A stretch of DNA of 41,996 nucleotides from Phycisphaerae bacterium (GCA_018052735.1 JAGPMT010000027.1:1-41996); one strand, 5' to 3'; positions 1 to 8,514 are shown, counted from the first letter of the stretch. The notes: generated by a model from the sequence alone, not told the origin. Made by a program: numbers and translations.

Positions 1-105
1 AGTCTTTACTTCTCGATAGGTCCTATCTGTCATGCAACGAATCCTCTTGAGGGGGATACGATGTTCCTTGGCCATCCCAAATTATGAATCCCAACTTGAT
101 AAGGG

Positions 106-796
106 CTATACTCTTTTGATTTTCAAAGCAGCTTCAGCTACCCGAATACCTAATTGCTTTGCGGTTTTAATGCCGAATTCATCCTTGGTAATGTCGTCAT
201 TATAATTATTCCAAAGCGTTGCACCTTGATGAGCATTAGGTTTACCGCCGACAATAAGCGGTTCATAGCAAAGCATGGCTGTGATAATCTGTTCAATGAC
301 AAGTTCCTGTCCTCCATTACGGAAGGAGCCAACAGCCAGTGCGCCAACCGGCTTGTCTGCCAACCTCATCGTAGGAGTCCGCATAGTATAAAGACGTTCA
401 AGAAAAGCCTTGCACAGGGCACTCATACTGCGGAAATACACAGGCGAACCGATAATCAGCCCGCCCAGATTCGGAGCCGTAAAGCTCGGTTCCACTTCCA
501 CTTCATAGTCATCGAAGGGGGATTTGAGGGGAGTCCGGTTTGGCCCCGCCGGACCAGCCTGCAATTTTCATGCCACCGAGATCAATAAGTTCTGTTTCTA
601 TCCGGCTGTCGGTTTCCCTTGCCGCATCCAGAGCCGCTTGTACCGCAGCGGCTGTCGTTTTACCTTTACGTGGACTGCAACTGACGCCTATAATTTTGAT
701 TTTCTCTTCGGATTTGGTTTCCGTCTGAGTTACGGATCCGAGAGCCACAGTTCCGCCTGCTACGATACTTTGTGCTAAAAAGTTTCTTCTATCCAT
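106..796 (-). pseudogene. Tat-exported flavodoxin-family NAD(P)H-dependent FMN oxidoreductase, frameshifted
   Basis: Two overlapping minus-strand reading frames together make one flavodoxin-fold FMN reductase-like protein. The first (796 to 509) starts with a twin-arginine signal (DRRNFLA, then a hydrophobic stretch to about residue 21) and the phosphate-binding loop SCSPRKGKT. The second (564 to 106) supplies the FMN-site segment IIGSPVYFRSMSALCKAFLERLY and the C-terminal half. The frames connect near 515-540 with a +1 offset, beside G5 (517-521) and G4 (528-531) runs on the plus strand. One extra base there, or two missing, would explain the break. The product would be an exported flavoprotein that reduces FMN or quinone-like substrates outside the cytoplasm; the substrate is unknown. 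It is either a genuine recent pseudogene or a homopolymer sequencing error. The family call is fairly sure; the broken state depends on base accuracy. Confidence 0.72.
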
Positions 797-973
797 AAAA
801 TCTCTCCTGTTTATTCAGCTTAACCCAACCGCATCCTCCATTAAGGAGCGGTATAAATAAGCCAGATACCACCTAATAGAACCAATACTCCGCAGATCTT
901 CTTTAGTATTTCTGCACCTTTTGGCTTTTTCATTCCAGTTCATATACCGCTGAATCACTTCGGTAAATGTCCC
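797..973. other. Intergenic segment between the flavodoxin gene and the IS right end
   Basis: No convincing gene. An RBS-like AGGAGAG lies just upstream of the flavodoxin start. One minus-strand frame runs from the IS edge to about 810 without a stop and contains the transposase-like phrase RYMNWNEK, but the rest cannot be matched to anything. A second frame gives a 31-codon hydrophobic peptide that starts only three codons after a stop. Either could be the remains of an older gene cut by the IS. Confidence 0.3.
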
Positions 974-1002
974 TGTATTGGTTCAGCGTGAATTGGACAA
1001 AT
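974..1002 (+). repeat. IS3 right terminal inverted repeat
   Basis: Reads inward from TGTA to TGGACAAAT and matches the other end (2296-2324) at about 20 of 29 positions without gaps. It is the end distal to the transposase start. Confidence 0.75.
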
Positions 1003-1245
1003 GCCTTTCACGATTAACTCTTAAACTTGCCTTCGGCAAGAGGTTTTTAAAGGCATCAGAAGGCTCTGAATTGTCTGCTGAACGCCTCACAAATGGGGCG
1101 GCAGGTGTATAACTGCCACCCCTGCGACAATTCATCGCCTTGGTCCGGCTATCCCCGGCAGGTTGAACCTCTGCAGAGCCTGCGTCCGTTTCACCAGCCA
1201 ACCGCATTATCAGAATTTTCTCAATTTCTGTAAAATGTCTTTTCA

Positions 1246-1965
1246 TTACGATGCCTTCCTCATGGCTTTACGTGCCTGGCGTGCAGCATCGAGTTTGGCT
1301 TCTCGGGCGGCAAGAATCGCTTCAGCCCGGGGCCGTTGTCCGAGATAATCCGTGGTCGAGCATCGGGGAATTTCTCATGGGCATGCTGGAGAATCAGTTC
1401 GACCTCCGCCTCCGTCATAGACGGGCGAATATCCCAGTGTACGATGTAGCGGCTAAAACCGTCCAGAATGGAACACAGGTAGTAAAATGTCCCGCAGATG
1501 TTGATGTACGAAATGTCGATATGCCAGTGTTCATGCGGTTTCAGGGGCCGGTCGAAGCCGGTCCCTTTTTTCGAGGGCTTGCCGTTGAAGCGTTGGAGCA
1601 GACCCGCCGTTGACAACACACGATAGACACTGGCCGGGCTGAGCGCGACAATATTGTCGTCCATCATCATATAACACAGCCGCTGATAGCCTTCCAGCGG
1701 ATGAGCAACATAATAGTTGAGGATGGACTGTTTTTCGGCATTGGTGAGCCAGAAGTCACGGGGGATCCACCCGTTATGCTCATTGACCTTGCCATAACGT
1801 TTCTGCTAGTCAAAATACTTTCTGCGAGTTATACCGATCCAGTTCACCATCGCCGTTGCCGCAATCTCTGTCTTATCCGACCATTTACGTACATAATCAA
1901 CCACTTCGTCCCGGACATCCGGCTCTGCCCATCCATCTTTTAACCCTCGCCATGCTTTTTTTTAA
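1246..1965 (-). pseudogene. IS3 transposase OrfB (DDE integrase core), nonsense and internal deletion
   Basis: The frame reads GWAEPDVRDEVVDYV, an amber codon at 1806-1808 where the family has Trp (KYFD-stop-QKRYG), then RYGKVNEHNGWIPRDFW, HPLEGYQRLCYMMMD and the integrase core HEHWHIDISYI (first Asp) and IISDNGP (second Asp). Directly after SDNGP, near 1326-1334, the frame jumps to the normal C-terminal tail RAEAILAAREAKLDAARQAR, with its stop at 1246-1248. Roughly 100 residues are missing, including the region carrying the catalytic Glu. Relative to OrfA this frame is +1, next to an A8 run (1956-1963 on the plus strand). A -1 slip there would meet a stop within nine codons, so the usual IS3 programmed frameshift no longer produces a fusion. 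It cannot encode an active transposase. Confidence 0.85.
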
Positions 1966-2247
1966 GTCGATGTTATGCTCGACCAATTCGGCGATGACTT
2001 CATCCTTTTTGATCAGCTTTTTGTCGAGCTGCTTGACTTTGTTCTCAAGTTCATACTCCCGGCCGGCCTTTTTAGGCTCAAATGCCGCGGCTCCGTTTTC
2101 AAAAAACAGCTTCTGCCACTGGTAAAACTGGGTCGGGGCAATGCCGTACTGCTCGCACACCTCTGACAAAGGCCGCTTGTCAAGAAGATGTTCCCGAATA
2201 ATCTTTACCTATTCTGTTGCATCAAATCGTTTGCGTTCCTTTTTCAC
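1897..2247 (-). pseudogene. IS3 transposase OrfA (HTH), amber codon near start
   Basis: The frame begins with a GTG at 2247 preceded by AAAGGGA. It reads KKERKRFDATE, meets an amber codon at 2209-2211, and continues VKIIREHLLDKRPLSEVCEQYGIAPTQFYQWQKLFFENG, the helix-turn-helix region of IS3 OrfA proteins. A coiled-coil-like stretch follows (residues with repeated KQLDKKLIKKDEVIAELVEHN), as expected for OrfA dimerisation. The frame overlaps OrfB. The only ATG after the amber codon (2169) would lose the first helix of the HTH. Confidence 0.8.
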
Positions 2248-2295
2248 AACAAATCCCTTTCAAAAATGTCCACAAAAGAATAACACTTTTAAAGG

Positions 2296-2324
2296 ATTTG
2301 TCCATTTCCAACTAAAGCTTTACA
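2296..2324 (-). repeat. IS3 left terminal inverted repeat
   Basis: Read on the minus strand it starts TGTAAAGCTTTAG and ends TGGACAAAT, matching the opposite end at 974-1002. It lies about 50 bp upstream of the OrfA GTG, the usual position of the transposase-proximal end. Confidence 0.75.
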
Positions 2325-2402
2325 CTGGACGCTGGTGTGACGCTGGGGAATTTATAGAGTTGAAAAGTAGTGAAAAAATGTTGTTTTTGGTAGTAAAACC
2401 AC

Positions 2403-2473
2403 TGCGGGTGACGTGAATCGAACACGCGTGTCCAGCTTGGGAAGCTGACGTTCTACCACTGAACTACACCCGC
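2403..2473 (-). tRNA. tRNA-Gly (anticodon CCC)
   Basis: A full cloverleaf folds: acceptor GCGGGTG/CACCCGC, D arm with AGTGGTA loop, anticodon stem TCAGC/GCTGG around loop TTCCCAA (anticodon CCC at 2439-2441), and T arm GCGTG/CACGT around TTCGATT. The discriminator base is A and CCA is not encoded. It decodes GGG codons. It stands alone with its own promoter. Confidence 0.96.
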
Positions 2474-2494
2474 CAAAACATTCTTGCAGGCATA

Positions 2495-2522
2495 TATATA
2501 TCTTTATAAAGACTATTGTCAA
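2495..2522 (-). promoter_or_regulatory. Sigma70-type promoter of tRNA-Gly
   Basis: On the minus strand a perfect -35 TTGACA (2517-2522) is followed after 16 bp by TATATA (2495-2500), about 22 bp upstream of the tRNA 5' end. Shifted TATATA registers give 18-bp spacing, so the exact -10 is uncertain. Confidence 0.6.
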
Positions 2523-2653
2523 GAAAAACTTTATATAAGCTAAGTTCAAGACTTCAGATATCCCTCAATAATACAGGTTTTTTTGATTCTTTGCTTTTTT
2601 CTGGTATTTTGGGCTTTAATCCGGCAGATCAGTCAACAGCCCTCTCTGGATGC

Positions 2654-2696
2654 AAAAAAACTCTGCAGAAACAATGAATCCATTGTTTCTGCAGAG
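2654..2696 (-). terminator. Rho-independent terminator of the galactose mutarotase gene
   Basis: Perfect 16-bp stem (2661-2676 with 2681-2696) around a 4-nt loop. On the minus strand it is followed directly by seven Ts. It lies about 70 bp downstream of the mutarotase stop. Confidence 0.9.
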
Positions 2697-2766
2697 CTCA
2701 CTTATCTGCAAAAGGCCTTTTCAGCCGCTGTGATGTCAGTTTGAAAGCTGATATCCGGTTGTAATA

Positions 2767-3924
2767 TTATTTTGTTGAAAACTTATGGACAGTAGAGGTC
2801 TTGTAAACTTCTCCCGGCCGCAGCACAACCGATGGGAACTGGGCTTTATTGGGAGAATCCGGATAGTGCTGCGTTTCTAAACAGAAAGCATAGCGATGCT
2901 TATAAACGCGGCCTTCCTTGCCTGTCAGCGTGCCATCCAAGAAGTTACCCGAATAGAACTGAATACCCGGTTCGTTGGTGTAAATCTCCATTAAGCGGCC
3001 TGTTGACGGCTCATATACACGGGCGGCCAGCGTCATCTTGCTGCCTTTTTTATTCAGCACCCAATTGTGGTCGTAGCCGCCGCCGTACTTAATCTGCTGG
3101 TCATCAGCATTAATGCCAGCACCAATCCGTGTCGGCTTGGTAAAGTCCATAGGCGTTCCCTTGACCGAAACAATCTGGCCGGTTGTAATCAGACCTTTGT
3201 CAACAGGAGTGTAATTGTCGGCATTGAGCATCAATTCATGACCGAGTATGTCACCCTTGCCCTGCCCTGCAAGGTTAAAATAGCTGTGATTGGTCAGATT
3301 GCAGACAGTTGCCTTGTCGGTTGTTGCTACATAATCAATTTTCAGTTCATTTTTATTGGTCAGGGTATAGGTCACTGTTACATCCAGATTGCCCGGATAG
3401 CCCTCTTCCATATCCTTGCTGAGGTAATGAAGCTTCAGCCCTACACTCTTGGCATTCTTAATTGGCTGGGCTTCCCAGACAACTTTATCGAAGCCCTTCA
3501 GGCCGCCGTGGAGATGATTTTCGCCGTCATTGGTTGCAAGCTGATATTTCACGCCGTCCAGCGTAAACTGGCCTTTGCCGATGCGGTTGCCGTAACGTCC
3601 GATAATGCAGCCAAAATAAGGGCTTTTCTGTTCGTAATCCTTGATATTATCAAATCCCAGCACAATATCATCCAGTTTTCCGCTGCGATCCGGAACACGA
3701 AGCGAGACTACAGTTCCTCCATAATTTGTAATCTTGACCTCCATCCCGTTGGTATTTGTCAAGGTGTAGATATCAACTTTCTTGCCATCGCTGGTTGTAC
3801 CGAAATCGGCTTTTGTAATATCCAATTTGGCCGCCGCCGTTTTAGCCGAAGGACCCGCGCATCCAGCTGTCAAAAAAACAGATACCACCAGCAAAACCGC
3901 CGCACCTTTCAGAATTGTCCGCAT
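2767..3924 (-). CDS. galM: Aldose 1-epimerase (galactose mutarotase), lipoprotein
   Basis: Interconverts alpha and beta anomers of galactose, glucose and similar sugars. The 385-residue product begins with a lipoprotein signal (hydrophobic 5-20, lipobox LTAGC with Cys22), so it should be anchored to a membrane facing the periplasm or outside rather than act in the cytosol. Family hallmarks are NRIGKG, NHLHGGLKGFDKVVW (His137, His139), the TNHSYFNLAG motif (catalytic His213), GGYDHNWVL and the C-terminal LETQHYPDSPN with the catalytic Glu. Length is normal for the family plus the signal. The ATG follows a strong AGGAGGT. It is a single gene with its own promoter and terminator, suggesting anomer conversion of sugars released outside the cell during glycan degradation. 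The role is inferred from the export signal. Confidence 0.93.
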   Translation of the reverse strand: MRTILKGAAVLLVVSVFLTAGCAGPSAKTAAAKLDITKADFGTTSDGKKVDIYTLTNTNGMEVKITNYGGTVVSLRVPDRSGKLDDIVLGFDNIKDYEQKSPYFGCIIGRYGNRIGKGQFTLDGVKYQLATNDGENHLHGGLKGFDKVVWEAQPIKNAKSVGLKLHYLSKDMEEGYPGNLDVTVTYTLTNKNELKIDYVATTDKATVCNLTNHSYFNLAGQGKGDILGHELMLNADNYTPVDKGLITTGQIVSVKGTPMDFTKPTRIGAGINADDQQIKYGGGYDHNWVLNKKGSKMTLAARVYEPSTGRLMEIYTNEPGIQFYSGNFLDGTLTGKEGRVYKHRYAFCLETQHYPDSPNKAQFPSVVLRPGEVYKTSTVHKFSTK

Positions 3925-3978
3925 TGCAATACCTCCTGTGCTAAAGTTTCTCTCTGTTCAACCAAACGCATAAGCGTG

Positions 3979-4006
3979 ATTATAGTAGTCCTGCCCCCTC
4001 TGTCAA
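3979..4006 (-). promoter_or_regulatory. Consensus sigma70 promoter of galM
   Basis: TTGACA (4001-4006), 16-bp spacer, TATAAT (3979-3984) on the minus strand: both hexamers are perfect. The start codon is about 55 bp downstream. Strong constitutive expression is likely. Confidence 0.8.
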
Positions 4007-4108
4007 CTCTCAATTGCAGGTTTTATGGATGTCTTACAGCAAGAACTTACTGAGTTCAGGGCAGCCCGAGAGATTTAACATGGCCGATTTGGCATTTTCA
4101 ACAATGCA

Positions 4109-4900
4109 TTAGTCCTTGCCGTTTTGCGGTTGACGGCGGCCCAGAAATGTAATCAAACCATCCAGAATTGTATAAGGATGAGGCGGACAGCCGGGGATAT
4201 ATAAATCCACAGGAATAAGAGCATCCACACCGCCGCAAATTTCAGAATGGCCGCTGTAAGGGCCTCCGGCTATAGCGCAGCTGCCGACTGCAATTACAAA
4301 CTTCGGCGAAGGCACTGCGGCATAAGTTTCTTCCAATGCATAGCGCATATTCTGCGTAACCGGCCCGGTAACAAGAATTCCATCGGCATGGCGCGGCGAG
4401 GCGACAAACTGTATCCCGAATCGTCCCAAATCAAAGACCAGCGTTGTAAGCACATTGGTATCGGCCTCACAGGCATTGCATCCGCCGGCACTGACCTGAC
4501 GGAGCTTGAGAGACCGACCGAAGATTCGCCGGCATTGCTGATTCATCGCTTCCGCCAGTTTCGGCTCAATATCTGAAACCAATAAATCCTCTCGTCGATT
4601 GACCGCAAGCCGGTAATCGCCGGTAAACACAATGGCGCTGCGGGTGCATGCTTTGGCGCAATCCCCGCAAAAAAGGCACTTGCCCAGATCGATGCGAATC
4701 CGGTCATTTACACAATCAATCGCATTCACAGGACAGGTCTTCTGACAAGCACCGCACTGATTGCAGAGATTGGGATGCAGGCGGGGTCTTCCGCAAAACC
4801 GCTCCGGCAGAACCGGGGGCTTATCCGGAAACGGATAGGTTCGGTAACCCTGTTTGATTCGAGCAATGAGCGAATGAATCATACTGTCCTCACAGGTCAT
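4109..4900 (-). CDS. hyfI: Hydrogenase-4-like small subunit fused to a 2x[4Fe-4S] ferredoxin domain
   Basis: Electron-transfer subunit of the complex I-like complex encoded by this operon. Residues about 35-95 form a ferredoxin domain with two [4Fe-4S] motifs (Cys46-49-52-56 and Cys75-78-81-85), as in NuoI/HyfH. Residues about 130-255 are the NuoB/HyfI-type small subunit with the proximal cluster ligands Cys141, Cys144, Cys208 (VGSC) and Cys238 (PGCPP). In E. coli Hyf these are two separate proteins, so this is a fusion. The longest frame starts at 4900, overlapping the upstream gene by 11 bp. A second ATG at 4882 has a better-placed GAGGA and is the more likely start. It is the last gene of the operon. 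All cluster ligands are intact, so electrons can reach the large-subunit interface. Confidence 0.9.
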   Translation of the reverse strand: MTCEDSMIHSLIARIKQGYRTYPFPDKPPVLPERFCGRPRLHPNLCNQCGACQKTCPVNAIDCVNDRIRIDLGKCLFCGDCAKACTRSAIVFTGDYRLAVNRREDLLVSDIEPKLAEAMNQQCRRIFGRSLKLRQVSAGGCNACEADTNVLTTLVFDLGRFGIQFVASPRHADGILVTGPVTQNMRYALEETYAAVPSPKFVIAVGSCAIAGGPYSGHSEICGGVDALIPVDLYIPGCPPHPYTILDGLITFLGRRQPQNGKD

Positions 4901-6407
4901 GTCCGCAGTAAGAAAGGTTGAAGCTCTTGTTGCACAGCGGGAAATCCGAAATCTGCTGGCCGCGCATCGCCACAGCCAGACCCATCCAATTATGAAAAGA
5001 CGGGTCCGCTATTTTGTACCGAACAAATTTCCCCGTGCGGTCGGTTACAGCTGCATGGCAGATTTCCCCCCGCCATCCTTCGGTCAACGCTACGGCGATT
5101 TTGTTGGGCATTCTGTCAGCAAGAGACTGATGTACTGATCCGGCAGGCATCGTGTCCAGCTGATTCAGAATAAAAGCGGCACTGTGCTGGATTTCCAGCC
5201 AGCGGACGTAGGCCCGTGCAAAGACATCACCGGTATTCCATGCCGCTACTGGCATCTGGTGAAACTGGTAAATGCCGCTGGCGAAATTATACCGGCAATC
5301 CCGATCCAGTCCGCAGGCGCGGGCTGCCGGACCTACCAGCCCCAATTCCACAGCTGTTTGGCGCGGCAGAGTACCGGTTCCATCAAATCGGCTCAATACC
5401 GACGGTGTTGACCAGAGACAATCGACTGCACAGGCCGTATCCTTAACAGTAGCGGTCAAACGGCTTCGCAGGTCGTCAATATGCCGCTGTTCCAAATCAA
5501 AACCAACTCCGCCGGGACATACAAAATTCCGGCCGAAACGGTTTCCGCACAGCAGCGCAGTCAGATTGAGAAAATCTCCCCGGATTCGCCCGCAGAAGGA
5601 AGCCGTAGGCAGATACCCGACATCCCCTGCCAATGCTCCCAAATCGCCGGTGTGATTGGCCAGCCGTTCCAGTTCCAGTGCAATACCGCGAAGCACATGA
5701 GCCCGAATCGGCACCGAACAGCAGCTCAGCGCTTCGATCACATGGCAATACGTCAAGGTATGGCCGACGGTTGTATCTCCCGCTGCCGTCTGCATATAAT
5801 GAATTGACCGTTTGTCCGGGGCACCGATCAGGCGGGATTCAATGCCGCGGTGCTGGTATCCCAATGCGATTTCTAAATGCAGAACATTTTCGCCGTTGCA
5901 CTGAAAACGGAAATGCCCCGGCTCGATAATGCCCGCATGAACCGGTCCGACGGCCACTTCGTGAATCTCGCTGCCTTCGACACGGAAAAAATCTGTTACG
6001 CAAGGAAGAATCGGTGCATCCGCCGGTCGGGCCCAGGCATCTCGTCCGGTGTAAGACTTATGATAGCGAATCGGCTTCAGCCAAGGGTGTCCTTGCGGGC
6101 GCACACCAAACTGCTCGGCAATTTCCCGCTCAAACCAGTGGGCTTGCGGGCAGTCAGGCGTCAGTGCAGGATAACTGTCTTTGACAAGGGCAGATGCCAA
6201 ATGCAGCAGCCCCCGGCGGTCATCAGCCAGAATTGCAATCAGTTTCACTGCCTCTTTCGCATCCGGCATGCCGAACAATAAAGCGATACGCATATTTTCG
6301 CCGACGCGGCGGATAATAAAGTCCCGAAATTCCTCTATCGGCAAAACCGGCACTGCATCGATATCGGCAGTTTTACAATTGTATAAGGAAAGCATCTGTG
6401 TATCCAT
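4890..6407 (-). CDS. hyfG: Hydrogenase-4-like large subunit (NuoC/NuoD fusion) lacking NiFe ligands
   Basis: 505 residues: a NuoC-like N-terminal domain (about 1-135, with HWFEREIAEQFGV) and a NuoD/HycE-like domain (about 145-505) containing PVHAGIIEPGHFRFQ, ALGYQHRGIE and LERLANHTGD. True group-4 [NiFe] hydrogenases have CxxC in both the N-terminal (CGIC) and C-terminal (DPCxxC) parts. Here those places read TAAGDTTVGH (residues 207-216) and DPSFHNW (468-474), and no CxxC exists at either. The active-site metal therefore cannot be held in the usual way. This matches the described energy-converting hydrogenase-related (Ehr) complexes and complex I NuoD. No hyp maturation genes are nearby. It starts exactly at the stop of the upstream gene. 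The substrate is unknown. Confidence 0.9.
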   Translation of the reverse strand: MDTQMLSLYNCKTADIDAVPVLPIEEFRDFIIRRVGENMRIALLFGMPDAKEAVKLIAILADDRRGLLHLASALVKDSYPALTPDCPQAHWFEREIAEQFGVRPQGHPWLKPIRYHKSYTGRDAWARPADAPILPCVTDFFRVEGSEIHEVAVGPVHAGIIEPGHFRFQCNGENVLHLEIALGYQHRGIESRLIGAPDKRSIHYMQTAAGDTTVGHTLTYCHVIEALSCCSVPIRAHVLRGIALELERLANHTGDLGALAGDVGYLPTASFCGRIRGDFLNLTALLCGNRFGRNFVCPGGVGFDLEQRHIDDLRSRLTATVKDTACAVDCLWSTPSVLSRFDGTGTLPRQTAVELGLVGPAARACGLDRDCRYNFASGIYQFHQMPVAAWNTGDVFARAYVRWLEIQHSAAFILNQLDTMPAGSVHQSLADRMPNKIAVALTEGWRGEICHAAVTDRTGKFVRYKIADPSFHNWMGLAVAMRGQQISDFPLCNKSFNLSYCGHDL

Positions 6408-7876
6408 TATCGCCCCCCTAACAGAACGGCGGCCCGATGGAGCATATCATTCACCGGCTCAGGCACATAAACACCCAGAAGCAGCACCGCCGTTATCAAC
6501 ACCAGCGGGGGCACAACCGCCGGCGGCCGCTCGCAGGCAGGCTGAACCGATTCGGGTTTTTGCCCCTGTGTCATCCGCAAGGCAATTGCCGAAAATCCAA
6601 TAAAAATAAAACCCAGCAGTATCAGAAAAGCAGCAGCGGTTCCATAATATCCCTGCTCGACAGCCGATTGTAGTATAGTAAACTCGCTTAGAAAAGTCCC
6701 AAAGGGAGGAAAACCGGTAATTGCCAGCAAACCCGCCACCCACAGCAGGCCCGATACGGGCATCACAGAAAACAATCCTCTCACCCGGCTTGCAGTTTTG
6801 GTCTTATAAACAGCCAAAATATTGCCGGCCGTCATAAAGAGGACCGCCTTGGTCAGCGAATGATTGACTGCATGCAGCATGGCTCCGGAAACCGCAGCTT
6901 GACCTAATCCTGTACCCAGCGCCAGAATCCCCATATGCTCGACGCTGGAATAGGCCAGCAGCCGCTTGTAATCGGCCTGCCCGATAATGAACACCGCAGC
7001 AAATGCTATCGACACAAGCCCAAACAGCACCAGCAAGTCCTGTGCAAAGGCCGTCTGGCCGGCAGCACAGGCTACCTCAAAAGCCCGTAAAATCCCGACA
7101 AACGCACAATTGAGCAGCGCCCCCGACAGCAGTGATGAAACAACTGACGGCGCTTCGGAGTGAGCATCGGGCAGCCACGTATGCAGCGGGGCCAGTCCCA
7201 TTTTGGTTCCATAGCCGACCAGAAAGAAGATAAATGCGGCCTGAATCCACGGGGTTGACAGTTTCGAACCGTTGGCAATCAAGGCATTCCGCAGGAGACT
7301 AATCGATTCGGTCTGCGTTCCCGAAGCCGCAATCGCCAGAAAAAAGTTGCCCAGCAGCGCCAGCGCTATGCCGACAGAGCAAATCAGCAGATATTTCCAA
7401 GTCGCTTCCAGCGAACGGTGGTGGCGATGAAAATAGATCAGCGGAGCCGAAACCAGCGTAGTTGCTTCCATAGCTACCCATAACAGGCCGAAATGCTGAC
7501 TTGCAAGAACCATTGTCATCGTTGTTAAAAACAGCAGAAGGCAGCCGATAAATACGGCCTGCGGGGCGTTTATGAAAAACGCATCTTCCATAAAATCCTT
7601 TTTCCGGCCGGTTTGCTCGGCCTTCAAATAGCCGACGGCATAAAACGCCCCTGCCAGAAAGAGCACACTGGTCAGAGTTAAAAAATACTGGGCAATGGGG
7701 TCTATGTCAAACCACCCGCCCAGAATCGGCCCGGTCGGATAAACCCAGCAAGCCGCCGCCGCTGCCGTATGGCACAGCGCTGCAGCAATCAGCAGCATCC
7801 GGCGAAGAGCGTCGGACCGAATGAGAAAGCTGGCCACAGCCGCTGCCAGCGGGACAAATATCAGCATCCAAAGCAT
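6407..7876 (-). CDS. hyfF: Hydrogenase-4-like membrane subunit HyfF (Mrp/NuoN-type proton channel)
   Basis: 489-residue multi-spanning membrane protein of the proton-conducting antiporter family (NuoL/M/N). The core carries the two residues needed for proton translocation in complex I relatives: Glu137 in LLWVAMEATTLVS and Lys225 in GYGTKMGLAPLHTWLPDAHS. It also contains YSSVEHMGILALG and the discontinuous-helix region AVNHSLTKAVLFM. Length is close to E. coli HyfF. Start and stop touch the neighbouring genes (it starts at the last base of hyfE's stop and ends at the hyfG start), typical of translational coupling. With HyfB it is one of two antiporter-like subunits; E. coli Hyf also has HyfD, absent here. 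Confidence 0.92.
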   Translation of the reverse strand: MLWMLIFVPLAAAVASFLIRSDALRRMLLIAAALCHTAAAAACWVYPTGPILGGWFDIDPIAQYFLTLTSVLFLAGAFYAVGYLKAEQTGRKKDFMEDAFFINAPQAVFIGCLLLFLTTMTMVLASQHFGLLWVAMEATTLVSAPLIYFHRHHRSLEATWKYLLICSVGIALALLGNFFLAIAASGTQTESISLLRNALIANGSKLSTPWIQAAFIFFLVGYGTKMGLAPLHTWLPDAHSEAPSVVSSLLSGALLNCAFVGILRAFEVACAAGQTAFAQDLLVLFGLVSIAFAAVFIIGQADYKRLLAYSSVEHMGILALGTGLGQAAVSGAMLHAVNHSLTKAVLFMTAGNILAVYKTKTASRVRGLFSVMPVSGLLWVAGLLAITGFPPFGTFLSEFTILQSAVEQGYYGTAAAFLILLGFIFIGFSAIALRMTQGQKPESVQPACERPPAVVPPLVLITAVLLLGVYVPEPVNDMLHRAAVLLGGR

Positions 7877-8511
7877 CAGTGATCCCTCAGCATCGTTAAT
7901 TGATCCGTATCGATATGGTCAAACTGCCGGCTGATATGAAAAATAGCAATTCCCATCACAAAAACACCGACAAATACATCCAGCAGTATCCCCAGTTCAA
8001 TCAGCAGCGGCTGATGATACGCCACCGCCATCCCGAAGGCATAAATGCCGTTTTCCAGAACCAGATAGCCCAGCACCTGCGTGAGGGCATTTTTCCGGCT
8101 GACGATGACATACAGCCCGTTCATCAGGGTAAACAAAGCAACCGGAATGAGCATCGGGGAATGCACGCTGTACGGCAGAGGCAAGCGGGGACTAATCCAG
8201 CTTGAAAAAGCCAGCAGGAGAGGGCCCACCAAAAGAGAAAGCCCATAGCCGACATACGGGGCATCCTCGCGCCAGACATTCAGCTGCCGCAGGGTACGCC
8301 CGAGCATCATCGGAAAAATGATGCCTTTGAGAATGATGCTCAAGAATGCAAACACCAGTAAACCCGGCTCAAAGCGGTGAATCAGCAGAGGCAGAATCCC
8401 CAGCGCAACGCCCTGTACAGCCACAATCCGGATGCAGGCACGCAGCCGGCTGGTTCCCAGCACCGCCATATTGGTCAAAATCAGAATCACCATGCTGATA
8501 TCAGTCCACAC
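7876..8511 (-). CDS. hyfE: Hydrogenase-4-like membrane subunit HyfE
   Basis: 211-residue hydrophobic protein with about six membrane segments, close in length to E. coli HyfE. Its C-terminal part resembles the NuoK fold of complex I (GYLVLENGIYAFGMAV with a buried Glu, and LGILLDVFVGVFVMGIAIFHI). It probably joins the quinone- or channel-proximal part of the membrane arm to the antiporter subunits. It lies between hyfC and hyfF with a 3-bp gap and a 1-bp overlap. The family call rests on length, hydrophobicity pattern and gene order. Confidence 0.87.
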   Translation of the reverse strand: MWTDISMVILILTNMAVLGTSRLRACIRIVAVQGVALGILPLLIHRFEPGLLVFAFLSIILKGIIFPMMLGRTLRQLNVWREDAPYVGYGLSLLVGPLLLAFSSWISPRLPLPYSVHSPMLIPVALFTLMNGLYVIVSRKNALTQVLGYLVLENGIYAFGMAVAYHQPLLIELGILLDVFVGVFVMGIAIFHISRQFDHIDTDQLTMLRDH

Positions 8512-8514
8512 GGC

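Larger units (their letters stand above)
974..2324 (-). mobile_element. Degenerate IS3-family insertion sequence, 1351 bp
   Basis: Imperfect 29-bp terminal inverted repeats bound the element: 974-1002 (TGTATTGGTTCAGCGTGAAT then TGGACAAAT) and, inverted, 2296-2324 (TGTAAAGCTTTAGTTGGAAA then TGGACAAAT). They share TGTA at the tip and TGGACAAAT at the inner end. Between them are two overlapping minus-strand transposase frames of the IS3 orfA/orfB type. No matching 3-5 bp target duplication is visible (CCC before 974, CTG after 2324). This may reflect decay of the flanks or different ends. The element is inactive: both frames carry amber codons and orfB has lost its third catalytic residue. It sits 79 bp from tRNA-Gly. 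Confidence 0.82.

Noticed and set aside
810..973. Open frame containing RYMNWNEK and a 31-codon hydrophobic peptide beside the IS
   Set aside because: The transposase-like phrase is too short to assign, and the hydrophobic peptide starts three codons after a stop; neither has further support.
983..1246. 87-codon minus-strand frame downstream of orfB inside the IS
   Set aside because: It runs into the right inverted repeat, has no RBS and no recognisable domain; it is more likely the non-coding tail of the element.
3067..4053. 328-codon plus-strand frame opposite galM
   Set aside because: It is the antisense shadow of a clear mutarotase gene and matches nothing.
4890..6407. Assigning the complex as a working [NiFe] hydrogenase-4
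   Set aside because: Both metal-binding cysteine pairs are absent from the large subunit and no maturation genes are seen.
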